A DNA stretch of 41,282 nt from an uncultured Acidimicrobiales bacterium (GCA_937981915.1 CALJMD010000081.1:1-41282); one strand, 5' to 3'; positions 24,588-35,027 are shown, numbered from the stretch's first letter. Translations and numbers: made by a program. Notes: generated by a model not told the origin, from the sequence alone.

Positions 24588-24610
24588 TACAAGTCAGAAA
24601 CTACAAGTCA
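24588..24610 (+). repeat. Pair of 9-bp direct repeats before atpB
   Basis: TACAAGTCA occurs at 24588-24596 and again at 24602-24610 between the atpI stop and the atpB ribosome binding site. The 14-base period differs from the 13-bp repeats before atpZ. It could be chance, a regulator site or a duplication. Confidence 0.6.
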
Positions 24611-24636
24611 CATCCTGAGTTGCAAGGAGCCTGTCC

Positions 24637-25775
<1,139 letters not shown>

Positions 25776-25785
25776 GAGCATCTTG

Positions 25786-26382
25786 ATGCTCAATCCAGTA
25801 GTCACACAGATATCGGTGAAAGCAGCGACGTTTTTGTTGGCTGCCGAGGAAGCTCCTGGAGCCGAAGAGGGAGGCGGAGGCATCACCTCCAGCCCCATCT
25901 GGCCGTCCTCCAGTGAGATGTTCTGGGGCATCCTGTCGTTCACTGCTCTCTACCTGCTGGTGCGCTTCGTGCTACTGCCTCCGGTTCAGCGGATCCGAAA
26001 TGATCGGGCCGCCACCATTCAGGCCGATAAAGACGCTGCTTCGCTTGCTCGATCCAAAGTTGCTTCGGCTTCGGCCGAAGTTGAGGATCAGCTGGCAGGC
26101 GTCCGCGGTGAAGCCCAGGTCGTCATTGACGAGGCCCGGGCCGAAGCCGAAGCGGAACGGCAGCGACTGGTCGGCCGAGCCGAGCGGGAAGTCAACGCCA
26201 TGCGCGAACTGGCCGCCACAGAAGTTTCCACCGAGCGGGCTGAGGCGTTGGCCTCACTCCGTCCCCAGGTCGCTGACCTGGCCGTCGGTGCTGCTTCACG
26301 GGTGACCGGTCGATCCATGCAGTCGTCGTCGGTGCGGTCAAAGGTCGATGAGTACCTGGCCAACCCGTCCAACTCGAACTAG
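25786..26382 (+). CDS. atpF: ATP synthase F0 subunit b, first copy (b'-like)
   Basis: Peripheral stalk subunit. The 198 residues have an Ala/Gly/Glu-rich N-terminus, one membrane helix ('FWGILSFTALYLLVRFVLLPPVQRI', about 47-71), and a long Ala/Glu/Arg-rich coiled coil that reaches up to F1. AGGAG (25774-25778) lies 7 bases before ATG 25786. A second b-type gene follows directly, so the stalk is probably a b/b' heterodimer as in cyanobacteria and photosynthetic bacteria. The order there also places b' first, so I lean to b' for this copy. Confidence 0.88.
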   Translation: MLNPVVTQISVKAATFLLAAEEAPGAEEGGGGITSSPIWPSSSEMFWGILSFTALYLLVRFVLLPPVQRIRNDRAATIQADKDAASLARSKVASASAEVEDQLAGVRGEAQVVIDEARAEAEAERQRLVGRAEREVNAMRELAATEVSTERAEALASLRPQVADLAVGAASRVTGRSMQSSSVRSKVDEYLANPSNSN

Positions 26383-26395
26383 AGCTCCGGAGTTC

Positions 26396-26477
26396 GGTGA
26401 TCGGCGTTAGTCCGATCACCTGTTGAACACCGGATTGTCGCCAGCCATCCGAGAAGGCCACCAACCGCAGGGTGGCC
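26396..26477 (+). promoter_or_regulatory. Two hairpins between the b-type genes
   Basis: GGTGATCGG (26396-26404) and CCGATCACC (26412-26420) form a perfect 9-bp stem with a 7-base loop. GGCCACC (26456-26462) and GGTGGCC (26471-26477) form a 7-bp stem with an 8-base loop. No U tract follows either. They could slow or block nucleases or attenuate read-through between cistrons. Confidence 0.6.
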
Positions 26478-26500
26478 CGAACGTCCAAGGGAAAAGCGGA

Positions 26501-27046
26501 ATGTACAACATCTACACAATGGCATTCGTCATAGCGGCCGATGCACCCAATGGAAGGCAAATCGCCGGAGATCCCCGTGAGGTCTACTGGGGTACCGCTG
26601 CGTTCCTGGTGGTCATGGGTCTCTTCTTCTGGAAGGGCCTGCCGGTCGTTAAAGACGGTCTGTCCGCTCGCACCGAGCGCATCCGGGCTGAAATTGACTC
26701 GGCCAAGGCTGAGCGAGCTGAAGCAGAGGCGGCATTGACCTCCACTGTTTCAGAACAGCCTGACCTGTCGGTCGAAGAAGCCCGCATCCGCTCCGAAGCA
26801 ACGGAGACGGCCGCCAAGCTCAAGGCTGACATGATCGCCCGAGCGCAGGTCGAAGCCGATGAGGTCCGCCAACGCGGCACGTCTGAGGTAGCCAACATGC
26901 GACGCCAGGCCGAAGCCGACCTGGCCGCTGAAGTTGCCGAAGCCACGCGACGGGCGACCGAAGATGTGGTCCGCGAAGGCCTCGATCCGGCGGCTCAGAC
27001 CGATCTGATCGAGTCCTACATCAACCGAGTAGGTGAGATGTCATGA
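26501..27046 (+). CDS. atpF: ATP synthase F0 subunit b, second copy
   Basis: A second peripheral-stalk subunit of 181 residues: one membrane helix ('YWGTAAFLVVMGLFFWKGLPVV', about 29-50), then a charged helical coiled coil ('RTERIRAEIDSAKAERAEAEAAL') through to the C-terminus. ATG 26501 follows an AGGGA purine run; an in-frame TTG at 26423 would add a non-helical stretch and overlap the hairpins. Its last codons overlap the delta-subunit start in ATGA. In mycobacteria the second b-type subunit is fused to delta; here the two are separate but touching. Confidence 0.88.
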   Translation: MYNIYTMAFVIAADAPNGRQIAGDPREVYWGTAAFLVVMGLFFWKGLPVVKDGLSARTERIRAEIDSAKAERAEAEAALTSTVSEQPDLSVEEARIRSEATETAAKLKADMIARAQVEADEVRQRGTSEVANMRRQAEADLAAEVAEATRRATEDVVREGLDPAAQTDLIESYINRVGEMS

Positions 27047-27567
27047 GCGATCGAGTAAACGGATACGCACAGGCCCTGTTGGCCGTCGCCCGAGCTGAAG
27101 GCGACGTTGAAGGGACCCGGTCCCAGCTTCGTGATGTTGCTTCCGCCGTCGAGTCCAACGACGAGTTGCGAGCCACGCTGAGCAACAATCTCCTCCCGGC
27201 CTCCACTCGCCAACAGATTGTTGATGACGTGTTGGCCGGTAAAGCCACGGACACTGTCAAAGCGCTGGTCGGCATGGTTGTCGGCGCCGGCCGAGGCGGC
27301 GAACTTGGTGACATTGTTAAGGCGTTCGGTTCGGCTGCTGCCGCTGCCGGTGGCCGCAAATCGGCGGTGGTCCGCTCCGCGGTGCCGCTGACCGAAGATC
27401 AAAAGACTCGCCTGGCCCACGCACTGAGCACCTCGACCGGCGCACCGGTCGAGCTTGAAAACATCGTTGACCCTGACGTGGTCGGCGGTGCCGTGACCAC
27501 CGTTGGTGATGTCGTGATCGACGGAACCGTACGCACCCGCCTCAACCAGCTCAAAGAGGCGCTGTAA
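27043..27567 (+). CDS. atpH: ATP synthase F1 subunit delta
   Basis: Connects the peripheral stalk to the top of F1 (OSCP equivalent). The 174 residues have the family layout: an N-terminal helical bundle ('VNGYAQALLAVARAEGDVEGT...'), a middle 'LVGMVVGAGRGGELGDIVKAF' helix, and the C-terminal beta segment 'VDPDVVGGAVTTVGDVVIDGTVRTRLNQLKEAL', which is diagnostic. It starts 4 bases inside the end of the second b gene, so the partners are translationally coupled. Confidence 0.96.
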   Translation: MSDRVNGYAQALLAVARAEGDVEGTRSQLRDVASAVESNDELRATLSNNLLPASTRQQIVDDVLAGKATDTVKALVGMVVGAGRGGELGDIVKAFGSAAAAAGGRKSAVVRSAVPLTEDQKTRLAHALSTSTGAPVELENIVDPDVVGGAVTTVGDVVIDGTVRTRLNQLKEAL

Positions 27568-27592
27568 AGCGACTCTTGAGTCTCCGGTTGCC

Positions 27593-27605
27593 GCCCGAAA
27601 CGGGC
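27593..27605 (+). promoter_or_regulatory. Small hairpin between delta and alpha genes
   Basis: GCCCG (27593-27597) and CGGGC (27601-27605) close on a three-A loop in the 84-base gap after atpH. A purine-rich ribosome binding site follows before ATG 27652. It is short and could be chance. Confidence 0.35.
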
Positions 27606-27651
27606 CCGCAAACAGTACTCGCAAGACCAGGAAGAAGAGAGAATCCCCAAG

Positions 27652-29274
27652 ATGGCACTGTCCTTTGATCCAAATGAGATCACCAGCGCACTCCAGAAGA
27701 ACCTCGACGCTCTTGACACCGATGTTCGCAGCCTGACCGTTGGCCGGGTGGCCGAGGTCGGCGACGGCATCGCTCGTGTAAGCGGACTGCCCAACGCGGC
27801 GGTCAACGAGATGCTCCGGTTCGAGGACGGGACGTTCGGTCTGGCCCTCAACCTTGACGAAGACACCATCGGTGCCGTGGTTCTGGGCAATGTCAACAAG
27901 ATCGAGGAAGGCCAGCCGGTCGAGGCGACCGGCGACATCCTTCAGGTCCCGGTCGGCGACGGCATGATCGGCCGAGTTGTCAACATGTTGGGCGAGCCCA
28001 TCGACGGCAAGGGCCCTCTGGCTAACGTCCAGGCCCGACGCATGGAAATCCAGGCCCCCGGCATCATCGGTCGTCAACCGGTGGGTGAGCCACTGCAGAC
28101 CGGCATCAAAGCCGTTGACTCGCTGATCCCGATCGGTCGAGGTCAGCGAGAGCTGATCATCGGTGACCGCAAGACCGGCAAGACCACTGTTGCCATCGAC
28201 ACGATCTTGGCCCAGAAGGGCTTGGGCGTGAAGTGCATCTACGTCGCCATCGGCCAGAAGGCCTCAACGGTTGCCCAGACAATCGCTCTGCTCGAAGAGT
28301 ACGGCGCCATGGACTACACGGTGGCCGTGGTGGCCCCGGCGTCCGACCCGGCCCCGTTCAAGTTCCTCGCCCCTTACTCCGGTTGCGCCATTGGCCAGCA
28401 CTGGATGGAAAACGGCGATCACTCGCTCATCGTTTACGATGACCTTTCCAAGCAGGCGGAGGCCTACCGCCAGGTATCGCTTCTGCTTCGCCGCCCGCCG
28501 GGTCGTGAGGCGTACCCCGGTGACGTGTTCTACCTTCACAGCCGTCTTCTGGAGCGTGCGGCCAAGCTGTCGGACGAACTGGGCGCCGGCTCGCTGACGG
28601 CGCTGCCGATCATCGAAACGAAGGCCGGTGACGTTTCGGCCTACATCCCGACCAACGTGATTTCCATCACCGACGGTCAGATCTTCCTCCAAGACGACAT
28701 GTTCAAGTCCGGTATTCGTCCGGCCGTGGACGTCGGTATCTCGGTGTCTCGAGTGGGTTCAGCCGCTCAGATCAAGGCCATGAAAGCAGCGGTCGGTACT
28801 CTCAAGTCCGATCTGCAGCAGTTCCGAGACCTGGCTGCGTTCGCCGCCTTCGGTTCGGACCTGGACGCTGTGTCGCAGGCTCAGCTTGATCGGGGCTACC
28901 GCCTCACCGAGCTGCTGAAGCAGGGCATTAACGCACCAGTTCCGGTTGAGGAGCAAGTCATCGTTCTGTACGCCGGGACCAGGGGTTACCTTGACGGCGT
29001 CGAAGTGGCTGACGTGGAACGCTACGAGGCGGAGCTGATCGAATGGTTCAACTCTCGTCACGGTGATGTGCTGGGTGCGATTCGCACCGAAGGTAAGGTC
29101 CCTGACGAAGAGGCGCTCGAAGCAGCCCTCGACACCTTCACCAACCAGTTCGTTGGCTCCAACGCCGATAAAGATGATCCGGCCATCAAGGCCCAAGCCG
29201 AGGCCGAGACCAAGATGGTCGACGCCCCGCACACCCTGCCCGAGGAGGACGTCTCTCGGGTGTCTGGGTCATGA
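27652..29274 (+). CDS. atpA: ATP synthase F1 subunit alpha
   Basis: Non-catalytic nucleotide-binding subunit of the F1 hexamer. The 540 residues match the family: an N-terminal beta barrel ('[14 protein letters not shown]'), the P-loop 'GDRKTGKT' (171-178), '[27 protein letters not shown]', and the alpha signature '[18 protein letters not shown]' with the arginine finger region. The C-terminus extends about 25 residues past the usual end with an acidic '[21 protein letters not shown]' tail; mycobacterial alpha also carries a C-terminal extension, though I cannot align the two here. Confidence 0.98.
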   Translation: MALSFDPNEITSALQKNLDALDTDVRSLTVGRVAEVGDGIARVSGLPNAAVNEMLRFEDGTFGLALNLDEDTIGAVVLGNVNKIEEGQPVEATGDILQVPVGDGMIGRVVNMLGEPIDGKGPLANVQARRMEIQAPGIIGRQPVGEPLQTGIKAVDSLIPIGRGQRELIIGDRKTGKTTVAIDTILAQKGLGVKCIYVAIGQKASTVAQTIALLEEYGAMDYTVAVVAPASDPAPFKFLAPYSGCAIGQHWMENGDHSLIVYDDLSKQAEAYRQVSLLLRRPPGREAYPGDVFYLHSRLLERAAKLSDELGAGSLTALPIIETKAGDVSAYIPTNVISITDGQIFLQDDMFKSGIRPAVDVGISVSRVGSAAQIKAMKAAVGTLKSDLQQFRDLAAFAAFGSDLDAVSQAQLDRGYRLTELLKQGINAPVPVEEQVIVLYAGTRGYLDGVEVADVERYEAELIEWFNSRHGDVLGAIRTEGKVPDEEALEAALDTFTNQFVGSNADKDDPAIKAQAEAETKMVDAPHTLPEEDVSRVSGS

Positions 29275-29294
29275 GCTGCGCCCATGACCTCGAG

Positions 29295-29313
29295 TTTCGA
29301 CCTGGGGTCGAAA
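29295..29313 (+). promoter_or_regulatory. Hairpin between alpha and gamma genes
   Basis: TTTCGACC (29295-29302) and GGTCGAAA (29306-29313) form a perfect 8-bp stem around TGG in the 65-base gap. It lacks a U tract, and GAGGAAGG just before atpG provides the ribosome binding site. Transcript stabilisation or partial attenuation is possible. Confidence 0.55.
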
Positions 29314-29339
29314 CATCGCAGTCGAGGAAGGTCTGTTAG

Positions 29340-30302
29340 ATGCCAGGTGGTGCAGAACGCATCTTGCGTCGCCGCATAGGCAGCGTCAAGAACACCAAGA
29401 AAATCACTCGAGCGATGGAGCTGATCGCCGCCACTCGTGTGGCGCGTGCTCAGCAGCGGGCCAAAGCTGCCCGACCGTACTCCGAGCAGCTGACCGGTGT
29501 CATCGAGAACTTGGCTGCGGGTGGAGCCGACGTCGATCATCCACTGCTTCGCCAGGTTGAGAACGCCGAACGTGTGGCCTTTGTGGTCTGCGCCGGTGAC
29601 CGTGGCTTGGCTGGGCCGTACAACTCGGCTGTGGTTCGTTCAGCCGAGCGTGAGATCCAAGCGCTGCGGGCTGGTGGCGGCGACTACAGAATTCTGGCCG
29701 TTGGCAAGAAGGTCAACGACTACTTCTCGTTCCGGAACTACACGATTGACTCCACCTACGGTGGTTTCACCGACAACCCCACCTTCGAAGACGCCCGAGC
29801 CATCGCTCAGCGGGTTCGGGAACTCTTCGACTCAGGCGATGTCGACCAGGTGGAGCTGATCTACACCGAGTTTGTTTCGCTCGGAACCCAGCGGGCCGTA
29901 GTCCGACGTTTCCTTCCCTTGGAGCCGGTCAGTGTGATGGCCGAGGAGGGTGGCGGTGACGCCGCCGCGTTGGCTGGATTCAGCTTTGAGCCGTCCTCCG
30001 GTGGTGTCTTGGCCGATTTGCTGCCCCGCTATGTTGAGGCTCGTCTGTTTACCGCTTTGCTGGACGCAGCGGCTTCCGAGCACGCGAACCGCCAGCGGGC
30101 GATGAAAGCGGCTACCGACAACGCCGAGGATCTGATCGTCAAGCTGTCCCGAGCAATGAACCGGGCCCGCCAAGAATCGATCACTACTGAAATTATGGAG
30201 ATCGTCGGCGGTGCCGAGGCTCTCGGTGGCGACTCCGGTGACGAAGCCGAAGCCGTCGATTTAGAACGTGTACTGGCTACGGGCAACCCGTCAGCCAACT
30301 AA
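29340..30302 (+). CDS. atpG: ATP synthase F1 subunit gamma
   Basis: Central rotating shaft. The 320 residues show the conserved N-terminal helix ('RILRRRIGSVKNTKKITRAMELIAATRVARAQ'), the Rossmann-like middle ('VAFVVCAGDRGLAGPYNSAV'), and the C-terminal helix ('EHANRQRAMKAATDNAEDLIVKLSRAMNRARQESITTEIMEIVGGAEAL'). Helix ends and length agree with the family. An acidic tail of about 25 residues extends beyond the usual 'EIVGGAEAL' end. Confidence 0.97.
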   Translation: MPGGAERILRRRIGSVKNTKKITRAMELIAATRVARAQQRAKAARPYSEQLTGVIENLAAGGADVDHPLLRQVENAERVAFVVCAGDRGLAGPYNSAVVRSAEREIQALRAGGGDYRILAVGKKVNDYFSFRNYTIDSTYGGFTDNPTFEDARAIAQRVRELFDSGDVDQVELIYTEFVSLGTQRAVVRRFLPLEPVSVMAEEGGGDAAALAGFSFEPSSGGVLADLLPRYVEARLFTALLDAAASEHANRQRAMKAATDNAEDLIVKLSRAMNRARQESITTEIMEIVGGAEALGGDSGDEAEAVDLERVLATGNPSAN

Positions 30303-30321
30303 GAACTCAGGCCGTAATTAG

Positions 30322-31793
<1,472 letters not shown>

Positions 31794-31794
<1 letters not shown>

Positions 31795-32210
31795 TGGTCA
31801 TGCAGGTCGAGTTCGTTTCTCCCGAGGACATTTTGTACTCGGGTGAGGGAACTCAGGTCACCGCTCGCACCCGAGGCGGCGGTGAGATCGCATTTCTAAC
31901 CGGTCACGAGCCGTTCATCGGCTCACTCGTGCCTTGCGAGGTGCGTGTCAGCGAAGCATCCGGCGACGTGAAGAGGTTCGCGGTTCGAGGCGGGTTTGTT
32001 TCGGTGAACGGAGCCAAGGTCACTGTTCTGTCCGATGCGGCTGTGCCGGCGGCAGACGTTGATGCTTCGGCCGCTCAGGCTGATTTGGCTGAGGCCGAAG
32101 CGGCACTTGAGTCCGACCCGACTGATGCCGAAGCAAGAATGAACGTTCAGTGGGCAAATGCTCGACTGGCCGCCATCAGTACCGGTTCTGGCCACAGCGC
32201 CGACCACTAG
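31794..32210 (+). CDS. atpC: ATP synthase F1 subunit epsilon
   Basis: Regulatory subunit at the foot of the central shaft. The 138 residues have an N-terminal beta sandwich ('MQVEFVSPEDILYSGEGTQVTARTRGGGEIAFLTGHEPFIGSL', 'FAVRGGFVSVNGAKVTVLSDAAVPA') and a C-terminal helical pair ('AQADLAEAEAALESDPTDAEARMNVQWANARLAAI'). Fully overlapping start (TAATG) with atpD. It is the last gene of the operon. Confidence 0.95.
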
Positions 32211-32224
32211 AACACCACCATTCA

Positions 32225-32246
32225 CTGAAAGGTTCCAACCTTTCAG
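32225..32246. promoter_or_regulatory. Near-perfect palindrome between atpC and glpX
   Basis: Arms CTGAAAGGTT (32225-32234) and AACCTTTCAG (32237-32246) are exact inverted repeats around CC. As DNA it could be an operator for glpX; as RNA it would fold into a hairpin with a small loop. No T tract follows, so a classical terminator is unlikely. glpX starts 22 bases later. Confidence 0.65.
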
Positions 32247-32267
32247 GCGACAAACGAGGCTTGCGCT

Positions 32268-33251
32268 ATGACTTCCGATTGGGTAGCCCCAGAACGCGAC
32301 TTGGCCATGGAGCTGGTCCGCACCACTGAACTGGCGGCCATGGCTGCAGCCAGGTGGATGGGACGTGGCGACAAGATCAAGGCCGATCAGGCTGCGGTCG
32401 ACGCCATGAGAGTCATGCTGGACGGCGTCGCCATGGATGGCACTGTTGTCATCGGTGAAGGCGAAAAAGACGAAGCGCCCATGCTGTACAACGGCGAGCG
32501 GATCGGCAACGGCAATGGCCCGCACGCCGATATCGCCGTAGACCCGATTGACGGCACGACGCTCACCGCCACCGGCCAGGCGGGCGCAATCGCCGTCATC
32601 GCCGCCGCCGAGCGGGGCACCATGTACGACCCCGGTCCCATCGTCTACATGGAAAAGATCGCGGTTGGCCCAGAAGGGGCTGGCATCGTCGACATTCGCC
32701 TGCCGGTTGAAAAGAACCTTCGAGCACTGGCCAAGGCCAAAGGCAAAGACGTAAGGGATCTCAACGCAATCGTGTTGAACCGGGAACGCCACGCCGGGAT
32801 GATCGAGGAGATTCGTTCCACCGGAGCCAGAATCAGCCTCATCCAAGACGGTGACGTGGCTGGCGCTATCGCCACCGCACGGCCTGATTCGGGCGTAGAC
32901 ATTCTCTTCGGTATCGGGGGCACCCCCGAAGGCGTTATTACTGCCGCGGCACTGAAGTGCATGGGTGGGGACTTGCAAGGGCGACTGTGGCCTCGCGACG
33001 ACGCCGAACGCGAGTTGGCTGAGCAGCACGGGTTTGACGTCGAGAAGATCATCACGTTGGATGACCTGATCGGTACCCGAAACTGTTTCTTCGCCGCCAC
33101 CGGCATTTCGTCGGGCGCTCTGCTGCGCGGCGTTCGTTTCGGTAACGACACCATCACCACTCAGTCGCTGGTTATGCGAGGCCGATCGGGAACGGTTCGC
33201 CTGATCGAAGCTGATCACCGCAAGTCGAAACTCGATCAGCTAAAAAGCTAG
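32268..33251 (+). CDS. glpX: Fructose-1,6-bisphosphatase, class II
   Basis: Hydrolyses fructose 1,6-bisphosphate to fructose 6-phosphate in gluconeogenesis. The 327 residues fit the GlpX family: 'DKIKADQAAVDAMR', 'GEGEKDEAPML', the metal/phosphate site 'VDPIDGTTLTA', 'GIGGTPEGVITAAALKCMGG', and 'FAATGISSGALLRGVRF'. Actinobacteria generally use this class as their main FBPase. The palindrome between it and atpC may control it separately from the atp operon. Tandem hairpins follow the stop. Confidence 0.97.
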   Translation: MTSDWVAPERDLAMELVRTTELAAMAAARWMGRGDKIKADQAAVDAMRVMLDGVAMDGTVVIGEGEKDEAPMLYNGERIGNGNGPHADIAVDPIDGTTLTATGQAGAIAVIAAAERGTMYDPGPIVYMEKIAVGPEGAGIVDIRLPVEKNLRALAKAKGKDVRDLNAIVLNRERHAGMIEEIRSTGARISLIQDGDVAGAIATARPDSGVDILFGIGGTPEGVITAAALKCMGGDLQGRLWPRDDAERELAEQHGFDVEKIITLDDLIGTRNCFFAATGISSGALLRGVRFGNDTITTQSLVMRGRSGTVRLIEADHRKSKLDQLKS

Positions 33252-33304
33252 CAACCCTGCCGGGTTGCCAACAACCCTGTGGGTTGCCAGTTGCCGTGGG
33301 CAAC
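33251..33304. terminator. Three tandem hairpins between convergent glpX and ppk2
   Basis: GCAACCC/GGGTTGC (33251-33257, 33262-33268), CAACCC/GGGTTG (33272-33277, 33281-33286) and GTTGCC/GGCAAC (33290-33295, 33299-33304) each close on 3-4 bases. The first two units are near copies, so one probably arose by duplication. They lie exactly between two converging stops and would fold on either strand. No T run is present. Confidence 0.6.
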
Positions 33305-34143
33305 TAGTCCGGGATGACGATGTCGGCGGGGTTGAAGTCGGCGGTCGGGTAGTTCATATTCAGGCCTCGAAGGGTCTGGATCATGATCTCCGACACCGCG
33401 ATGTTGCGGTACCACTTGCGGTCGGCGGGAACGATGTACCACGGCGCGTCGTCTGTGCTGGTCTTTTCGAGCAGCTCCTCGAAGGCTTCCTGGTACTGAT
33501 CCCACTTGGATCGGGGCCCAAGGTCCCCGGCATCAAATTTCCAGTTCTTGGCCGGTTCGTCCAGGCGGGCTTGTAGCCGCTCTTGCTGTTCCCCTTTGGA
33601 GATGTGCAGGAAGATCTTGACGATCGTGGTGCCCTCGTCCGCCAGCATCTGCTCGAAGTTGACGATGTGGTCGTACCGCTTTGACCACTGTGCTTTCGGC
33701 ACGAGCTCTTCGACCCGGACCACGAGGACGTCTTCGTAGTGACTGCGGTTGAAGATCACCAACTCGCCGTTGCCGGGAACCTGTTGATGGATCCGCCAAA
33801 GGTAGTCCCGGGACAGTTCTTTGGACGATGGCTTTTTGAACGAGGCGACCCGCACTCCGCTTGGGTTGACGCCTTCAAAAACGTGACGGACCGTGCCGTC
33901 TTTGCCCCCGGCGTCCATGGCTTGGAGCACGAGGAGAACTCGCTGGCCTCCGTTGGCCCAGAGCAGTTCTTGAAGCTGCTCCATCTCCTCGTTGAGGGTG
34001 AGCAGATGGGCTTTGCCCTCGTCTTTGTCGTCGCCGGCCCAGCTGGGGGTGGAGCGGGTGTCCCACTTGGACAGCTTGATCTTTGAGTCGGGTTTCACCC
34101 GCAGTTCGTCGATGTTGAACGCCGGGTAGTCGGTGGGTGCCAT
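33304..34143 (-). CDS. ppk2: PPK2-family polyphosphate:nucleotide phosphotransferase
   Basis: Transfers phosphate between polyphosphate and nucleotides. The 279 residues show Walker A 'AMDAGGKDGTVRHVFEGVNPSGV', the lid/segment 'FKKPSSKELSRDYLWRIHQQVPGNGE', Walker B 'VIFNRSHYEDVLVVRV', and 'WYIVPADRKWYRN'. The single-domain layout resembles PPK2 enzymes that phosphorylate ADP or AMP; which nucleotide is preferred cannot be read here. I chose ATG 34143 because a -10-like TACCAT lies 8 bases upstream and homology begins near it ('APTDYPAF'). Upstream in-frame starts would run into the divergent J-domain gene. Confidence 0.92.
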   Translation of the reverse strand: MAPTDYPAFNIDELRVKPDSKIKLSKWDTRSTPSWAGDDKDEGKAHLLTLNEEMEQLQELLWANGGQRVLLVLQAMDAGGKDGTVRHVFEGVNPSGVRVASFKKPSSKELSRDYLWRIHQQVPGNGELVIFNRSHYEDVLVVRVEELVPKAQWSKRYDHIVNFEQMLADEGTTIVKIFLHISKGEQQERLQARLDEPAKNWKFDAGDLGPRSKWDQYQEAFEELLEKTSTDDAPWYIVPADRKWYRNIAVSEIMIQTLRGLNMNYPTADFNPADIVIPD

Positions 34144-34151
34144 GGAGGGCA

Positions 34152-34157
34152 ATGGTA
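34152..34157 (-). promoter_or_regulatory. Candidate leaderless promoter of ppk2
   Basis: TACCAT on the minus strand lies 8 bases before ATG 34143. No ribosome binding site is present. The facing J-domain gene has an equivalent element 58 bases away, so the two genes form a compact divergent pair. Confidence 0.5.
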
Positions 34158-34214
34158 GCTCGTGCGAACCTAACGCTCGTACACCTTCGGAGTCGCGGTT
34201 GACGGTGTTGCGGC

Positions 34215-34230
34215 TACCGTTGAAGCGGTG
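34215..34230 (+). promoter_or_regulatory. Candidate leaderless promoter of the J-domain gene
   Basis: TACCGT (34215-34220) fits TAnnnT and lies 7 bases before GTG 34228. There is no Shine-Dalgarno sequence. A TTGACG at 34199-34204 is too close to act as its -35. Confidence 0.45.
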
Positions 34231-34962
34231 AATACAGAGACGGCGGGCGCCGTTGTGGCTGAGCTGGAAATCTGTCATTCTCGTCCCATCGCCCCCACGC
34301 GCCGGATTGCGCTCGGTAGCCGGGATTTGCCTTGTGACCCTGCTCCCGGTGCCGGTGGCTTGCTGCTTGTTGGCATCGTGGCCAACGTGGCGTCTGAGAT
34401 CGAGCCCGAGCTGCGGGAAGACTTGGTGACCGTGATGGACCGGCTGAGTGCCGGTCGCAAAGTGATTCAGCCAACTGTTCGGCACCGCTATCAGATCGAC
34501 CAGGTTGGTCTCACGGTGTCTCGCCAGCGGTTGCTGAACGGCCCGAGTGGGCTTGAGTTCGACTTCGACGACCGCAACGCCAGAGCTGTCCAGCTGGCCT
34601 TGGGGGCGGTCTATGCCGCTGGTACGTTGCCTCGGGCAGCGAAAGCCGCCGTCTTTGACGGGTTCCAGAAGGCTCTGGTGTGGGATCGACCGGTTGATTC
34701 GGCCTTCATTGCCGTTGTTATGGGTGGCCGCTCGATTGACATTGGTGGGCTTCGAGCCTGGAATGACCCTGTCGGTTGGGCGCTCGACACGTTGGGTATC
34801 GATGGGAAAGCCGATGAGGCCCCGTCAAAGCGTGTGGTGCAACGAAAGTTCCGTTCGCTGCTGCGAGACGCTCACCCCGACCATGGTGGTCACGATGAGG
34901 CGGCGGCAGCTCGGATAGCGGAATTGAGCGAGGCTCGACGGATTCTGTTGGCCACCGACTAG
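34228..34962 (+). CDS. Protein with C-terminal J domain
   Basis: The 244 residues end in a J-domain-like segment ('RKFRSLLRDAHPDHGGHDEAAAARIAELSEARRILL') with the HPD tripeptide at 216-218, which activates Hsp70 ATPase in DnaJ proteins. The rest is unfamiliar: 'ALGSRDLPCDPAPGAGGLLLVGIVANVASEIEPELREDLVTVMDRLSAGRKVI' and 'GLTVSRQRLLNGPSGLEFDFDDRNARAVQLALGAVYAAG'. There is no Gly/Phe or zinc-finger region, so it is not a standard DnaJ. It may recruit DnaK to one client. GTG start beside a -10 element. The sequence has no membrane helix of convincing length. Confidence 0.75.
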   Translation: MNTETAGAVVAELEICHSRPIAPTRRIALGSRDLPCDPAPGAGGLLLVGIVANVASEIEPELREDLVTVMDRLSAGRKVIQPTVRHRYQIDQVGLTVSRQRLLNGPSGLEFDFDDRNARAVQLALGAVYAAGTLPRAAKAAVFDGFQKALVWDRPVDSAFIAVVMGGRSIDIGGLRAWNDPVGWALDTLGIDGKADEAPSKRVVQRKFRSLLRDAHPDHGGHDEAAAARIAELSEARRILLATD

Positions 34963-34991
34963 TTCGGCGGGCACGCCCTCACAGCAACAGC

Positions 34992-34997
34992 TAACCT
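34992..34997 (+). promoter_or_regulatory. Candidate -10 element for the OmpA-domain gene
   Basis: TAACCT lies 30 bases before GTG 35028, with a GGAGGG ribosome binding site (35017-35022) between. This would give a short conventional leader, unlike the leaderless genes nearby. No -35 is evident. Confidence 0.4.
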
Positions 34998-35027
34998 TTG
35001 CCTTGTCGAAGGTTGTGGAGGGCATAG

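Noticed and set aside
31923-33218. 431-residue open frame on the minus strand
   Set aside because: It runs opposite atpC and glpX, both certain genes, and shows no recognisable domain.
33304-34485. Longer ppk2 start, up to 34485
   Set aside because: The extra 114 residues cover the divergent J-domain gene's coding strand and lack PPK2 similarity; TACCAT beside ATG 34143 fits better.
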